From NCBI GenBank assembly GCA_947503935.1, contig CANNFR010000001.1, positions 496,001-560,000 of the forward strand: DNA of 64,000 nt, written 5' to 3'. The notes under the pieces were generated by a model. The model saw only the letters and a list, made by a program, of their open reading frames with translations, was not told the origin of the DNA and ran no database searches. Each line of letters begins with the position of its first letter. Positions within the stretch are counted from its first letter, which is position 1. Source of the stretch: an uncultured Paracoccaceae bacterium (lineage in GTDB: Bacteria > Pseudomonadota > Alphaproteobacteria > Rhodobacterales > Rhodobacteraceae). The translations under genes were made by a program, and so were the position numbers. Shown here one piece after another: positions 49,701 to 61,288 of this stretch.

Positions 49701-49973
49701 TCAGGCCATGCCCAAGGCGGCTTTGTACATTTCCAGCACGGCCTCTTCCTCGGCCAGGTCCTGGGCGTCTCGCTTGCGGATCGCGATGACCTTGCGCAGT
49801 ACCTTGACGTCATAGCCTCGACCCTTGGCCTCGGCCATCACCTCTTTTTGGCCGTCGGCGATGTCTTTCTTTTCGGCCTCGAGCCGTTCGTAGCGTTCAA
49901 TGAACTGGCGCAGCTCGGACGCGGCGACCCCATAGGTGGCATCGGATGAGGGGTTGGTGGCGGTATCGGACAT
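49701..49973 (-). CDS. gapR: GapR / DUF2312 nucleoid-associated protein
   Basis: 90 residues, [20 protein letters not shown], then a long charged helical coiled coil ([40 protein letters not shown]). This matches the DUF2312/UPF0335 family; Caulobacter GapR tetramers encircle overtwisted DNA in front of polymerases and aid chromosome replication. It stands alone, divergent from the small membrane protein gene. Confidence 0.93.
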   Translation of the reverse strand: MSDTATNPSSDATYGVAASELRQFIERYERLEAEKKDIADGQKEVMAEAKGRGYDVKVLRKVIAIRKRDAQDLAEEEAVLEMYKAALGMA

Positions 49974-50093
49974 GGGCGCAAATCTCCGGTTGATCGGGCT
50001 GATCCCTAGCCGCCCCGGCGCGACCCTGCAACCCTTGCCTTGGGGTCGTGTGCAGGCTAGGCCGCTTTCGACGGTCCGAGGGGAGGGCAGGGT

Positions 50094-50309
50094 ATGGAAT
50101 GGCTGGTTTGGGTCGGGGCGGCGGTGTCGCTGGCGGGTCTTCTGGGTCTGGTCTGGTGCATCGTGACGGCGATGCGCGCGCGCCGTGCCGGCCTTGAGGA
50201 TGCCGAATTGCGCGCGCGGCTGCAGCGCGTGGTGGTGGTGAACATGGGTGCGCTGTTTCTGTCGGTGATCGGGCTGATGGTGGTGGTCATCGGCATCATG
50301 CTGGGCTGA
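50094..50309 (+). CDS. Small membrane protein, unknown function
   Basis: 71 residues with two transmembrane helices ([20 protein letters not shown] and [20 protein letters not shown]) joined by a charged loop ([19 protein letters not shown]). It lies five bases before the PLP decarboxylase gene and is probably cotranscribed. No family is recognised, but the hydrophobic pattern, GGGGAGGG ribosome-binding site and spacing support a real gene. Confidence 0.7.
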   Translation: MEWLVWVGAAVSLAGLLGLVWCIVTAMRARRAGLEDAELRARLQRVVVVNMGALFLSVIGLMVVVIGIMLG

Positions 50310-50314
50310 GCGAT

Positions 50315-51697
50315 ATGGATCACGAAGACCTCCGCCATTGGTCGAAACGCGCTGCCGATTGGGCGGCGGAGTATCACGCGGGGCTGTCCGACAGGCCCGT
50401 GCGGGCCCCGGTTCAGCCGGGATCGGTCAAGGCCGCGCTGCCTAAAACGCCGCCTGAGGCCGCCGAGTCGATGGAGGCGATCTGGGCCGATTTCGAGGCG
50501 CTGGTGCCAGGCGCCATGACCCACTGGCAGCACCCCGGTTTCATGGCCTATTTCCCGGCCAATGCCGCGCCCGCCTCGATGCTGGCCGAGCAGGTGGCCA
50601 ATGCGATGGCCGCGCAATGCATGCTGTGGCAGACCTCGCCCGCAGCAACCGAAATGGAAGAGGTGATGGTCGGCTGGCTGCGCGATGCGCTGGGTCTGGC
50701 GCCGCATTTCAGCGGAACAATCCATGACAGTGCAACGACCGCGACCTTGTCGGCGATCCTAACGATGCGCGAGAGGACATTGGACTGGGCCGGGAACGAG
50801 GACGGCCTGTCGGGGCAACCGCGATTGCGCATCTATGCCTCGGCTGAGACGCATTCCTCGGTCGACAAAGCGGTGCGGATCGCCGGGATCGGGCAGGCCA
50901 ATCTGGTGAAGGTGCCGACAGGCGCCGATCATGCGATGGAGGTGGAGGCTCTTGATAGCGCAATCAGGGCTGACCTCGCGGTGGGTCACAGGCCTGCCGG
51001 CGTGGTGATCTGCGCAGGCGGTACCTCGATCGGGGCGTTCGACCGTGTGGGCGAAAGCTTGACTGTTGCCAAGACCCACAACCTGATGACCCATGTCGAT
51101 GCGGCCTGGGCCGGGTCGGCGATGATCTGCCCGGAATTTCGCGCGCTTTGGGACGGGGTCGACGGCGCTGACAGCATCGTCTTCAACCCCCATAAGTGGT
51201 TGGGCGCACAGTTCGATTGCGCGGTGCAGTTTCTGGCCGATCCGGCCCCGCAAGTGCGGACGCTCGGTCTGAGGCCGGATTACCTGGAAACGCTCGGCCA
51301 ATCGGAGATCACCAATTTCAACGAATGGACCGTGCCGCTCGGCCGCCGCTTCCGCGCGCTGAAGCTTTGGTTTGTCTTGCGCGCCTACGGGTTGGAGGGG
51401 TTGCGTACCCGTGTGCGCAATCACGTGGCCTGGGCCGAGGAGGCCTGCGCAGCGCTGGAGGCCCTGCCGGGCGTCGAGATCACCACGCGCCCCAGTCTGT
51501 CACTGTTCAGCTTTGCGCTGCGTAACGGCGATGCCGCGACCGAGGCGCTATTACAGCGGTTGAATGATGACGGACGGGTCTATCTGACCCAGACGCGACA
51601 TGAGGGGCGGTTCGTAATTCGCGTATCGGTGGGCGGATGGAGCACGACGCGCGATGCGGTGATGCTGTTGCCGAGATTGGTGGAAGACTTCGCATGA
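50315..51697 (+). CDS. Pyridoxal-dependent aromatic/group II amino-acid decarboxylase
   Basis: 460 residues, PLP fold type I, group II. Motifs are [36 protein letters not shown], the lysine in [16 protein letters not shown], and [18 protein letters not shown]. It resembles aromatic L-amino acid decarboxylases (tyrosine, tryptophan, DOPA) and may make an amine or act in a decarboxylation-linked deamination. The substrate cannot be told from the sequence alone. Confidence 0.9.
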   Translation: MDHEDLRHWSKRAADWAAEYHAGLSDRPVRAPVQPGSVKAALPKTPPEAAESMEAIWADFEALVPGAMTHWQHPGFMAYFPANAAPASMLAEQVANAMAAQCMLWQTSPAATEMEEVMVGWLRDALGLAPHFSGTIHDSATTATLSAILTMRERTLDWAGNEDGLSGQPRLRIYASAETHSSVDKAVRIAGIGQANLVKVPTGADHAMEVEALDSAIRADLAVGHRPAGVVICAGGTSIGAFDRVGESLTVAKTHNLMTHVDAAWAGSAMICPEFRALWDGVDGADSIVFNPHKWLGAQFDCAVQFLADPAPQVRTLGLRPDYLETLGQSEITNFNEWTVPLGRRFRALKLWFVLRAYGLEGLRTRVRNHVAWAEEACAALEALPGVEITTRPSLSLFSFALRNGDAATEALLQRLNDDGRVYLTQTRHEGRFVIRVSVGGWSTTRDAVMLLPRLVEDFA

Positions 51698-51702
51698 AAA
51701 AC

Positions 51703-51726
51703 GGCGCAGAGGGGGTCCTCCGCGCC
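51703..51726. terminator. Terminator between PLP decarboxylase and Omp genes
   Basis: Interrupted GC stem GGCGC-A-GAGG / CCTC-C-GCGCC with loop GGGT, between convergent genes. Preceded by AAAA on the plus strand, which gives a T-rich run on the minus strand after the stem. Confidence 0.6.
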
Positions 51727-51755
51727 GCTTGCCCTGCCAAACTGAAACAGGGTGA

Positions 51756-52358
51756 TCAGAACTTGAACGACGCCCGCAGGGTTGCTGTCGTCGCATCCAC
51801 ATCAACACCGGAATTGTCGAAATCGTCGAACTGGTGGGTCAGAACCTCACCACCGACAATCCAGTTGTTGTTCAGCTGATAGCCCATACCAACACCGGCG
51901 AACCAGCCAGTATCGCTGAGGTCGGCGCCACCAACCTCGGCTTCAGCATGCGCTGCACCCGCGGTCGCGTAGATCAGGCTCCGGCCCAGATCGTAGCCCG
52001 CCCGCAGTTTCAGACGCGCGACGGAATCGAGATCTCCGACATCGATTCCGGCACCGTCTTCCAGGTCGATATTGGCGGCGTCGTAGTCAAGCTCGCCACC
52101 CAAGACCCACTGGCCGAAATCCCACATGTAACCGGCATGGACACCGCCGATGGCGCCGTCGCCATCAATGCCGCCATCCAGATCAACACTACCATAACCA
52201 AGCTGCAAACCGGCATAGCCGCCGGTCCAATCGTAACTCGGGGCCACCACGATAGGGGCGGCGATAACAGGGTCCTGAATAACGGGGCTCGGGCCGCCTG
52301 CGAAGGCAGGTGCCGCCAACAAAGCGGTTGTCGCCGCAAGTGCTGCAATCTTTTTCAT
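51756..52358 (-). CDS. Outer-membrane beta-barrel protein (OmpA/Opa-like)
   Basis: 200 residues from ATG 52358 (AGAAGGA upstream). Signal peptide MKKIAALAATTALLAAPAFA. Eight amphipathic strands follow (YDWTGGYAGLQLGYGSVDLD, GAIGGVHAGYMWDFGQWVLG, LKLRAGYDLGRSLIYATAGA), ending in ATLRASFKF with the terminal phenylalanine needed by the BAM complex. Asp-rich loops are consistent with a marine surface protein. Function beyond outer-membrane structure is unknown. Confidence 0.88.
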   Translation of the reverse strand: MKKIAALAATTALLAAPAFAGGPSPVIQDPVIAAPIVVAPSYDWTGGYAGLQLGYGSVDLDGGIDGDGAIGGVHAGYMWDFGQWVLGGELDYDAANIDLEDGAGIDVGDLDSVARLKLRAGYDLGRSLIYATAGAAHAEAEVGGADLSDTGWFAGVGMGYQLNNNWIVGGEVLTHQFDDFDNSGVDVDATTATLRASFKF

Positions 52359-52585
52359 ATCGTCTGTCCTTCTCTTTGCTCGAGGTCTCAAAACATGCCG
52401 ACAAGGCGCTACAGCCACGCCGACAAGCCCTCAACGTTCATCAAAGAACTTTCCGTCGGAAAACAATGGACCGACGATCTGCTGGCCGGGCGTCGGCTGG
52501 AACGTGCTGGAAGGTGGTGCAAATCGGGCCATTTCGCCGGCTGAAAATGGCTTGTTCCACATGGGGCGATCACGTTTCCGTGCGA

Positions 52586-55129
<2,544 letters not shown>

Positions 55130-55624
55130 TCAGAAGGGGATTTCATCATCCATGTCCGACTGGCTGCCACCGCCACCGCCGCTGCTTGAGCCGCCGCCAT
55201 AGCCGCCTCCGCCACCATAATCGCCGCCGGAGCGGTCATCGGAATAGCCGCCACCACCGCCGCCGCCTTCACCCCGGCCATCGAGCATGGTCAGTTCGCT
55301 GCGATAAGGGCGCAGCACCACCTCGGTCGAGTAGCGGTCGGCGCCCGACTGGTCTTGCCATTTGCGGGTTTCCAACTGACCCTCGATATAAACCTTCGAG
55401 CCCTTTTTCAGGTATTGCTCGGCCACTTTCGCCAGCGGTTCGCTGAAGATCGCGACCGAATGCCATTCGGTCCTTTCCTTGCGCTCGCCCGTGGCCTTGT
55501 CGCGCCAGGTCTCTGACGTGGCAATGCGCAGGTTGCAGACCTTGCCGCCATTCTGGAACGTCCGCACCTCGGGGTCGCGCCCCAGATTGCCGATCAGGAT
55601 CACCTTGTTTACCGAGCCTGCCAC
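55130..55624 (-). CDS. ssb: Single-stranded DNA-binding protein
   Basis: 164 residues from GTG 55624, which has the perfect AGGAGG seven bases ahead (a longer frame to 55675 is rejected). OB fold [53 protein letters not shown]. The tail is a Gly-rich linker ending in the acidic tip DMDDEIPF that binds partner proteins. Essential for replication and repair. Confidence 0.97.
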   Translation of the reverse strand: MAGSVNKVILIGNLGRDPEVRTFQNGGKVCNLRIATSETWRDKATGERKERTEWHSVAIFSEPLAKVAEQYLKKGSKVYIEGQLETRKWQDQSGADRYSTEVVLRPYRSELTMLDGRGEGGGGGGGYSDDRSGGDYGGGGGYGGGSSSGGGGGSQSDMDDEIPF

Positions 55625-55763
55625 GTTGATGCCTCCTGCCGTGAATATCTGGTCTCTCTCCCCCGAATCCTGCATCCGGGGCCTACGTCAGGTCAACCGA
55701 TTAACCTTAACGGCTGATGAATGCGACCCCCTTCAATCTCGTGCGGGTTGCCAGGGCGGACTG

Positions 55764-55795
55764 CCTCCGGCGGAGGTATTTGGAACAGGCTGAAG
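55764..55795. repeat. Partial copy of the composite repeat arm (copy C)
   Basis: Hairpin CCTCC-GGC-GGAGG (55764-55776) runs directly into an arm GGTATTTGGAACAGGCTGAA (55775-55794) that matches the left arm of copy A (11455-11475) at 18 of 21 bases. ATTAACCTTAACGG at 55700-55713 is also found reversed in copy A (11491-11504). Confidence 0.6.
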
Positions 55796-55886
55796 CGGCG
55801 TGCGGCGCGATGGGTCTGGCGCGGCAGGCGGAAATCAGTATAGTGCGCGCGATTGTCAGGTGGGATTGTCGCGAGGTCTGCCCCTC

Positions 55887-56480
55887 ATGAACTTTGGGTT
55901 TTTGCCTATTACGGCGGCCATTTTGGCGCTGGCTTTGCCGTTGGGTGCCATGGCCGAAGAGGTGGCTTCGTCAAAATCGCGGATGTCGCTGTTTCAGTCG
56001 CAGACGCGCGTTCTGGATGGCCGCGCGGCGGTGCAATATTCGAACTCCGTCCGGTTGCAGCCGGCGCCGGTGATCGTGCCGGGGCAGGAAGGGTTGCAGG
56101 CCTATACCGGCAAATATCAGGGCGAATGGCTGGCCGTGGCGCGGGCGGCGGCGCAAAGACACAACATCCCGCCGGACCTGTTCCTGCGGCTGGTGCAGCA
56201 GGAATCGGGCTGGAACCCGCGCGCGGTATCGCACAAAGGGGCCACCGGCCTGGCCCAGCTGATGCCGGCCACAGCGCAGTTTTTGCGGGTGGATATCAAC
56301 AACCCGCATCAGAACCTCGATGGCGGTGCACGGTACCTGCGGATGATGTACGACAAGTTCGGCAGTTGGCGCCTGGCGCTGGCGGCCTACAATGCCGGCC
56401 CGCAGGCTGTTGAGCGCCATAACGGCGTGCCCCCGTTCCGCGAGACGCGCAATTACGTGCGCGTGATCCTGGGCAGCTGA
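55887..56480 (+). CDS. Lytic transglycosylase (SLT domain)
   Basis: 197 residues from ATG 55887, with a signal peptide ([19 protein letters not shown]). The catalytic glutamate is in [20 protein letters not shown], followed by [16 protein letters not shown] and [17 protein letters not shown] and ending [16 protein letters not shown], the usual SLT order. It cuts murein glycan strands. It is divergent from ssb and eight bases before the aldolase gene. Confidence 0.92.
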   Translation: MNFGFLPITAAILALALPLGAMAEEVASSKSRMSLFQSQTRVLDGRAAVQYSNSVRLQPAPVIVPGQEGLQAYTGKYQGEWLAVARAAAQRHNIPPDLFLRLVQQESGWNPRAVSHKGATGLAQLMPATAQFLRVDINNPHQNLDGGARYLRMMYDKFGSWRLALAAYNAGPQAVERHNGVPPFRETRNYVRVILGS

Positions 56481-56487
56481 CCCACAT

Positions 56488-57261
56488 ATGGACTTGCCCC
56501 GCAACCGATTGAAAGCCGCGCTCGCCCGCGGCGACGTTCAGATCGGATGCTGGCTGTCGATGGCCCATTCTCCCACGGCCGAGATCGCGGCGGCCGCGGG
56601 CTATGACTGGGTTCTGATCGATGCCGAGCATGGCCCGAATGATGTCGGGTCGATCCAGGCGCAGTTGATCGCGGTCGAAGGGCAGGGGGCCGAGGCGGCT
56701 GTGCGGGTGCCGTCAAATGACGCGGTCTGGCTGAAACGGGTGCTGGATTTGGGTGCCCGCAGCGTTCTGGTGCCGATGGTCGAAAGCGCGGCCGAGGCAG
56801 AGGCGGCCGTGCGCACCTGCCGCTATCCGCCCGACGGCGTCCGGGGTGTCGCGGGCCTGACCCGGGCGGCGGGCTATGGCGCCATTGCGGATTACACGAC
56901 ACGCGCCAATGCTGAAATCTGCGTGATCGTGCAGGCCGAAAGCGCCCGCGCCGTTGAGCAGATCGACGCTATCGCGGCTGTTGACGGCGTGGACGCGGTG
57001 TTCATCGGGCCTGCCGATCTGTCGGCCAGCCTGGGCCATCCGGGGCGCCCCGACCACCCCGAGGTTACCGCTGCCATCGCCCATCTTGCCGCGCGCACGC
57101 GGGCGGCGGGCAAAGCGGTGGGGATGATCGGGTTCAATCCCGCAGCCATCCCCGCGATGCGCGATGCCGGTGGGACATTGCTGGCAATCGGGTCGGATAT
57201 CGTTCTTTTGTCCGAGGGGCTGCGCGGGCGGGCGGCGGTGGCGCGCGATCTGCTCAGCTGA
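56488..57261 (+). CDS. HpcH/HpaI family aldolase
   Basis: 257-residue class II metal aldolase. Motifs are GCWLSMAHSPTAEIAAAAGY, DWVLIDAEHGPNDVGSIQAQ with the catalytic residues, and VFIGPADLSASLGHPGRP. It splits 2-keto-3-deoxy acids to pyruvate or an aldehyde; the exact acid (heptenedioate, rhamnonate) is unclear. The 3' end overlaps the convergent unknown gene by eight bases. Confidence 0.92.
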   Translation: MDLPRNRLKAALARGDVQIGCWLSMAHSPTAEIAAAAGYDWVLIDAEHGPNDVGSIQAQLIAVEGQGAEAAVRVPSNDAVWLKRVLDLGARSVLVPMVESAAEAEAAVRTCRYPPDGVRGVAGLTRAAGYGAIADYTTRANAEICVIVQAESARAVEQIDAIAAVDGVDAVFIGPADLSASLGHPGRPDHPEVTAAIAHLAARTRAAGKAVGMIGFNPAAIPAMRDAGGTLLAIGSDIVLLSEGLRGRAAVARDLLS

Positions 57262-58126
57262 CCAGCGTCACGCCCGGCAGCCCTGCGGCCTCTGCGATGT
57301 CGGCATCATAGGCTTCGGTGAGTTGAGCCACCAGATCGTCGCTCCACCCCGGCAGATCCAGTTCCATCTCGATCTGTTCGGGAATGCCGAATTTCTCAAG
57401 GAAGGCCGAGACGGCACGCCGCCTGCGCGCTTCGCTGGCGGGCGGATGGTCGTTGAAATAGGCCTTCATCCGCTCGGCACCCTCGGGTGTCATCAGCGTA
57501 GAAAGGAAATCGAACATCGCCACCATCTTGGTCTCGGGGGCGTGGCCTGCGATGGCGCGCAGCAACACGGGCCAGATGACGGGCGTATCCTCGTTGCACC
57601 AGATCGTGACCGGACAATCGGGCAAAGCCGCGCGAAGCCGGGCGATCATCTCGGACCAGCGCAGCGCGCGCGGGTCGGTCTGGCCCATGTAGCTGGCGTA
57701 ATCGCGCGTCTCGGAGGCCTGGATCAGCGCGGGGATCAAGGTCGCCGGGTTCCGCACGCCAAGGCAGAGAGACACCGGGTTGTCGGGAAAGATGTTGCGC
57801 AGGGCCATCACGCGCTCAGCGGCAGCGGGATAAAGCTGGTCCTGGCCCAGAACGTCCTCTGGCGTGCCCAGGAACGCATCATGCGAGAACACCACCCGCA
57901 GCGGATCGTCCTGCTGCATCACGGCATCCAAGATAAGCCCCTGCATCTCAGGGGTGGCCTTTTCGCCGTTAAGGCGCGTCAGAAGATCACGAAACAGGTA
58001 GCGGTAATGCCGTGGCCAGGGAATGATGATGCCTTGGCTCGATAGCTCATGGCGATTTTTCAGAAGGCATTTGGGAAGCCTGTCTTCATCGGTGAAATGC
58101 GCACCGAGGTGGTAGACGATCTCCAT
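57254..58126 (-). CDS. Conserved-looking protein of unknown function
   Basis: 290 residues from ATG 58126 (GAGGACAAG upstream). The start MEIVYHLGAHFTDEDRLPKC and the pattern VVFSHDAFLGTPEDVLGQDQ, LCLGVRNPATLIPALIQASE resemble sulfotransferase-like or capsule-linked proteins only vaguely. No P-loop, signal peptide or membrane segment is seen. It is convergent with the aldolase and lies just left of the tRNA gene. Function unknown. Confidence 0.65.
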   Translation of the reverse strand: MEIVYHLGAHFTDEDRLPKCLLKNRHELSSQGIIIPWPRHYRYLFRDLLTRLNGEKATPEMQGLILDAVMQQDDPLRVVFSHDAFLGTPEDVLGQDQLYPAAAERVMALRNIFPDNPVSLCLGVRNPATLIPALIQASETRDYASYMGQTDPRALRWSEMIARLRAALPDCPVTIWCNEDTPVIWPVLLRAIAGHAPETKMVAMFDFLSTLMTPEGAERMKAYFNDHPPASEARRRRAVSAFLEKFGIPEQIEMELDLPGWSDDLVAQLTEAYDADIAEAAGLPGVTLVS

Positions 58127-58241
58127 GGCTTGTCCTCGTAACCTACGGTTGCAAGAGCTACTTGAGTGGCGCTGCGTCGTCAAACTTTCCGCACATCAGA
58201 CGCTTGCCCGTCGCAAGCGGTGCGTTTAAAGGAAGGTCAGC

Positions 58242-58317
58242 GCCCCTATAGCTCAGCTGGTAGAGCACCTGATTTGTAATCAGGGGGTCGGGAGTTCGAG
58301 TCTCTCTGGGGGCACCA
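58242..58317 (+). tRNA. tRNA-Thr (anticodon UGU)
   Basis: A 76-base cloverleaf with acceptor GCCCCTA / TGGGGGC, D-arm GCTCAGCTGGTAGAGC, anticodon stem CCTGA / TCAGG with loop TTTGTAA (anticodon TGT) and T-arm GGGAGTTCGAGTCTCTC. The encoded CCA end is present at 58315-58317. All stems pair well, so a functional tRNA is expected. Its 3' half is the edge of the inserted element to the right. Confidence 0.97.
58280..58317. other. Candidate attachment site (tRNA 3' half)
   Basis: The recombinase coding end and the tRNA 3' half share these bases, the usual place for an element junction. The other copy of the site lies outside the window, so the length of the crossover cannot be defined. Confidence 0.45.
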
Positions 58318-59836
58318 TTTCGCATTTTTCTACCAGATTCTCTAAAAACCCAAAAATTACAGAGGTTTGCGGGGTTCGAAATCCACCTTTACGGCTGTAC
58401 GCCAAAGGTGCCTCGAATGAGGCTCTGAGCAGGGTTTTCTTAAGGGCGAGGCTGCCTTTTTCCCATAGATTCCAGGGGTTTGAGAGAAACGCCATGGTGA
58501 GTTCGAAAATCTCTTCAAAGCTGTGCTTTGGTTGCGTATTTTGCGCCAGTTTGTCGGCCAGGATCAGTTTGTCGCTTTCCAATGTGGCGATCTTTTTCTC
58601 GTAAGCCGCAATGACGGTCGGATTTTCTGCCTCGACGATCCGGTCCAGCAAGCCGTCCAGTTGTTTGTCGATCTTTGTGATGTCGCGCTGGAAACCATCC
58701 TTCTGTGCAGCAGCCTGGGCGCTGCGTTGACCCCAGGCGTTCTTGAGCATCATGCCGACAAGCCCCAGGACCTTGCGTGAGGGTGACATGGTCTTCAGCA
58801 AGCCCTCAAAGGCTGCATCAACCTTTTCCGCACGGATATTCTTGCGATACATCACGCAGGTTTTGGTCTGGCACCAGTAGTACGGATAACGCTTCCCGGT
58901 CTTGCTCTTCGACCAGCAGGAGGTCATGGGCCTGTCGCAATCAGCACAGGTGACCGCACCCCGCAGTGGGAAATCCTGATTGAGGTCAGGCCGTGCCGGT
59001 GACAGCTTCCGGTCCGCTTTGCGCTCTTGAATGCGTTCATAGGTATCGAGCGAGATCAGCGCCTCATGGTGGCCCTTGCGCCGGGTGATGCCCCAAGGTT
59101 CATGCTCAATGTACCCGGCATAGAGCACGCGGTTGAACATATCGCTTACGACCTGCTGGCGCACGGTACCGTTGACGTTCGGAAAGTCAGGTTGGTTTTC
59201 CAGGAAGCGTTTGACTTCAGCCTGACTTTCAAAACGCCCCGTTGCGTACCCTTCCATGACCTCTTTGATGATGGAAGCCACCGGCTCTTGCCGTACCAGC
59301 ACCTTGCCCTGGCCACTTTGCTTTTCATAGCGATAGCCAATGGGCGCACAGAAGACCGCATAGCCGTTCATCAGGCGGCCCTTCATACGGTTGCTGGTTT
59401 GCTCGCCGTTCTTCTCGCGCTGGTGCTGGGCAACGGAGGCGAGCAGGTTCTCCACCAGGACCGAGTCGCTGTCTTCGCCGAACTCGATGGACGGGCTTTC
59501 CAGCTTACCACCCGCCTGCGCCAATAACTGACGCAATTCTAGATGAGCGGTCAGACCACGAGCCAGGCGGCTGATGTCGTCAATGATGACAACAATCTCG
59601 CTGGCCTTACCTGCATTCATATGCAGATAACCCAGCATCGATTGCATGCCGGGACGTGCCGTGGCCTTGCCCGTCATATCGTCCGTGAAGACGTCGCGCA
59701 CGTCATAGCCTTTGTACTTCGCGTATTCCCGGCAGCGGGTCTCCTGCGAAGCCAGTCCATCGCCTTCGCGGACCTGTTTTGCGCCAGACACCCGGCAATA
59801 GATGACTGCCTGTTGTGATGAAGTGCTTATCGCCAT
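58280..59836 (-). CDS. Large serine recombinase/integrase
   Basis: 518 residues. The resolvase domain has the nucleophile S17 in AVIYCRVSGAKQVREGDGLA, then DDISRLARGL and the long helix VLVENLLASVAQHQREKNGE. The recombinase domain follows, then a zinc ribbon (TCADCDRPM...YWCQTKTC) and a C-terminal coiled coil (ITKIDKQLDGLLDRIVEAEN). The last residues VPPERLELPTP are read from the antisense of tRNA-Thr. Translation starts inside the upstream small gene (10 bases shared). It catalyses site-specific integration and excision. Confidence 0.93.
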   Translation of the reverse strand: MAISTSSQQAVIYCRVSGAKQVREGDGLASQETRCREYAKYKGYDVRDVFTDDMTGKATARPGMQSMLGYLHMNAGKASEIVVIIDDISRLARGLTAHLELRQLLAQAGGKLESPSIEFGEDSDSVLVENLLASVAQHQREKNGEQTSNRMKGRLMNGYAVFCAPIGYRYEKQSGQGKVLVRQEPVASIIKEVMEGYATGRFESQAEVKRFLENQPDFPNVNGTVRQQVVSDMFNRVLYAGYIEHEPWGITRRKGHHEALISLDTYERIQERKADRKLSPARPDLNQDFPLRGAVTCADCDRPMTSCWSKSKTGKRYPYYWCQTKTCVMYRKNIRAEKVDAAFEGLLKTMSPSRKVLGLVGMMLKNAWGQRSAQAAAQKDGFQRDITKIDKQLDGLLDRIVEAENPTVIAAYEKKIATLESDKLILADKLAQNTQPKHSFEEIFELTMAFLSNPWNLWEKGSLALKKTLLRASFEAPLAYSRKGGFRTPQTSVIFGFLENLVEKCEMVPPERLELPTP

Positions 59837-60168
59837 GCCGGACTCCTTTCCTTTGGGATCTGACCATTATCAGAAACCGCATTGTATGACGTTGAGAGTG
59901 ATGATCCTGGGTTCAACTGTACCACATCGCCCATGGGCAGTTCAGCCAGAGAGACATCTTGTCCACAAGCTTGTTGCACCGGATGCACGCCGAAGCCGAG
60001 ATCGACAAAGCTGACGACGATGGACCAGAGCGCTTCGATCAGCTCCCGCTTATCGGCTTCTGAGATATCTTCATCCTCAAAAAACGGCAGATAGGCGTCC
60101 CAATCGATCTCCAGACCGGGCGGGGCTGTCTCGGGATTAAATTGCGGGGGTTTGTCGGGCATGTTCAT
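59827..60168 (-). CDS. Small acidic protein coupled to the recombinase, unknown function
   Basis: 113 residues from ATG 60168, preceded by AAGGAGAGAG. Acidic middle part (IDWDAYLPFFEDEDISEADK, ELIEALWSIVVSFVDLGFGV) with predicted helices and a hydrophobic patch. It overlaps the recombinase start by ten bases, so it is probably made together with it, and might be a directionality factor or a partner. No family is recognised. Confidence 0.6.
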   Translation of the reverse strand: MNMPDKPPQFNPETAPPGLEIDWDAYLPFFEDEDISEADKRELIEALWSIVVSFVDLGFGVHPVQQACGQDVSLAELPMGDVVQLNPGSSLSTSYNAVSDNGQIPKERSPAWR

Positions 60169-60258
60169 TACTCTCTCCTTCTCGGCCCAGGGGACCGGAT
60201 TGCTGCAAACACATCTTTCCCGCACACCCAAAGGTGGTATTACGGAAAGAAACATATG

Positions 60259-60326
60259 GGTCATTTGACCTGATGAGACCGGCACATCTTCACGTTGGCA
60301 GGGCCTCTGGAATGCTTTTAGCATTC
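60259..60326. promoter_or_regulatory. Candidate operator and hairpin in the divergent island promoter region
   Basis: The gap 60169-60391 between divergent genes holds the inverted repeat GGTCA-TT-TGACC (60259-60270) and a perfect 6-bp hairpin GAATGC-TTTTA-GCATTC (60310-60326). The first resembles a repressor half-site pair; both are close to where promoters of the two divergent genes should be. Confidence 0.4.
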
Positions 60327-60391
60327 AACCTCAGGTCGTTCGTCATGCAATATGCCCGTAAAATCAGGTAATTTCTGGGCAAGGTTTTTGG

Positions 60392-61174
60392 ATGCAGGTG
60401 GATTGGCTGAATGCAAGCAACGAACAGCGCGCCGCACTTTATCAGGTTTGCAAAGCGATTGTGGCCGCCAACCCGCTCTCATGGGACGATCTCTTCGGCG
60501 AAACACTATCCCGCCAGGCGGGCACCAATACACATCTTCGAGACAACTTCCGGCGCGGTACGATCAGTTGCGCGCATAGCGCTGTCATCGCTGCCTGGAT
60601 CGCCAGAGAGCATTCTGAAACGGCACAGGACATCGCCCCGGACCTGTTTCCAACGAACGCGTCAGATGATTGGGAAACACTGATCACCGACAAGGCCATT
60701 TACGGCCAACTCAAGATACGGCTCTTGAAACAGAGCCGTGGCATCGTACAATCCGCAGTTAGCCATCCAGTGGCTTCCAAACCCATCCGATTGGGGCAGC
60801 ACTTCTGCTTTGACTTGACGACCGGCAGAAGTGGTCATGTCATGGCTCTGCAATGTGTGAAGACGGACTGGTACCCGCTGCCACTTGATATGCAGAGCAA
60901 CCAACTCACCGTCCGCCGCGATGCGGGACAGCATTTCTTGCCCTGGGACGACGCAAACAACGGCCCGCATCCCATTACGGACTACGTCCATGACGGGCTA
61001 CACCGCTTTGTGTTCATCATTGGGCCGAAGGACCTGATCGATGCGTTGACGGCGAAGCTTGCACCAGGTGTGGCCATCCCGCCTAAGTCGTTGAATGCTT
61101 TGGCAAATGGCATCGCAACAGACAGCTCCAACCTCGCGGAACTGCATAGCATCAATCAAGAGTTCTTAGCATAG
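60392..61174 (+). CDS. Unknown protein in island
   Basis: 260 residues from ATG 60392 (AAGG eight bases before). The N-terminal 100 residues are helical and rich in Trp/Ala (WLNASNEQRAALYQVCKAIV, AHSAVIAAWIAREHSE). The later half has many beta-like strands (LGQHFCFDLTTGRSGHVMAL, HRFVFIIGPKDLID). No domain is recognised. It is read in the same direction as the large ATPase gene 176 bases on. Function unknown. Confidence 0.6.
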   Translation: MQVDWLNASNEQRAALYQVCKAIVAANPLSWDDLFGETLSRQAGTNTHLRDNFRRGTISCAHSAVIAAWIAREHSETAQDIAPDLFPTNASDDWETLITDKAIYGQLKIRLLKQSRGIVQSAVSHPVASKPIRLGQHFCFDLTTGRSGHVMALQCVKTDWYPLPLDMQSNQLTVRRDAGQHFLPWDDANNGPHPITDYVHDGLHRFVFIIGPKDLIDALTAKLAPGVAIPPKSLNALANGIATDSSNLAELHSINQEFLA

Positions 61175-61288
61175 GGGGCGGTCAAAGCAGACCTTAGCCG
61201 CCGGTGCATAGAGGGTCTGTCATCAGATGCGAAAGCGGACATTTGAGGTCATGGGTTCCGTACAACTCGACTGTATTGCTCCCTTAAG

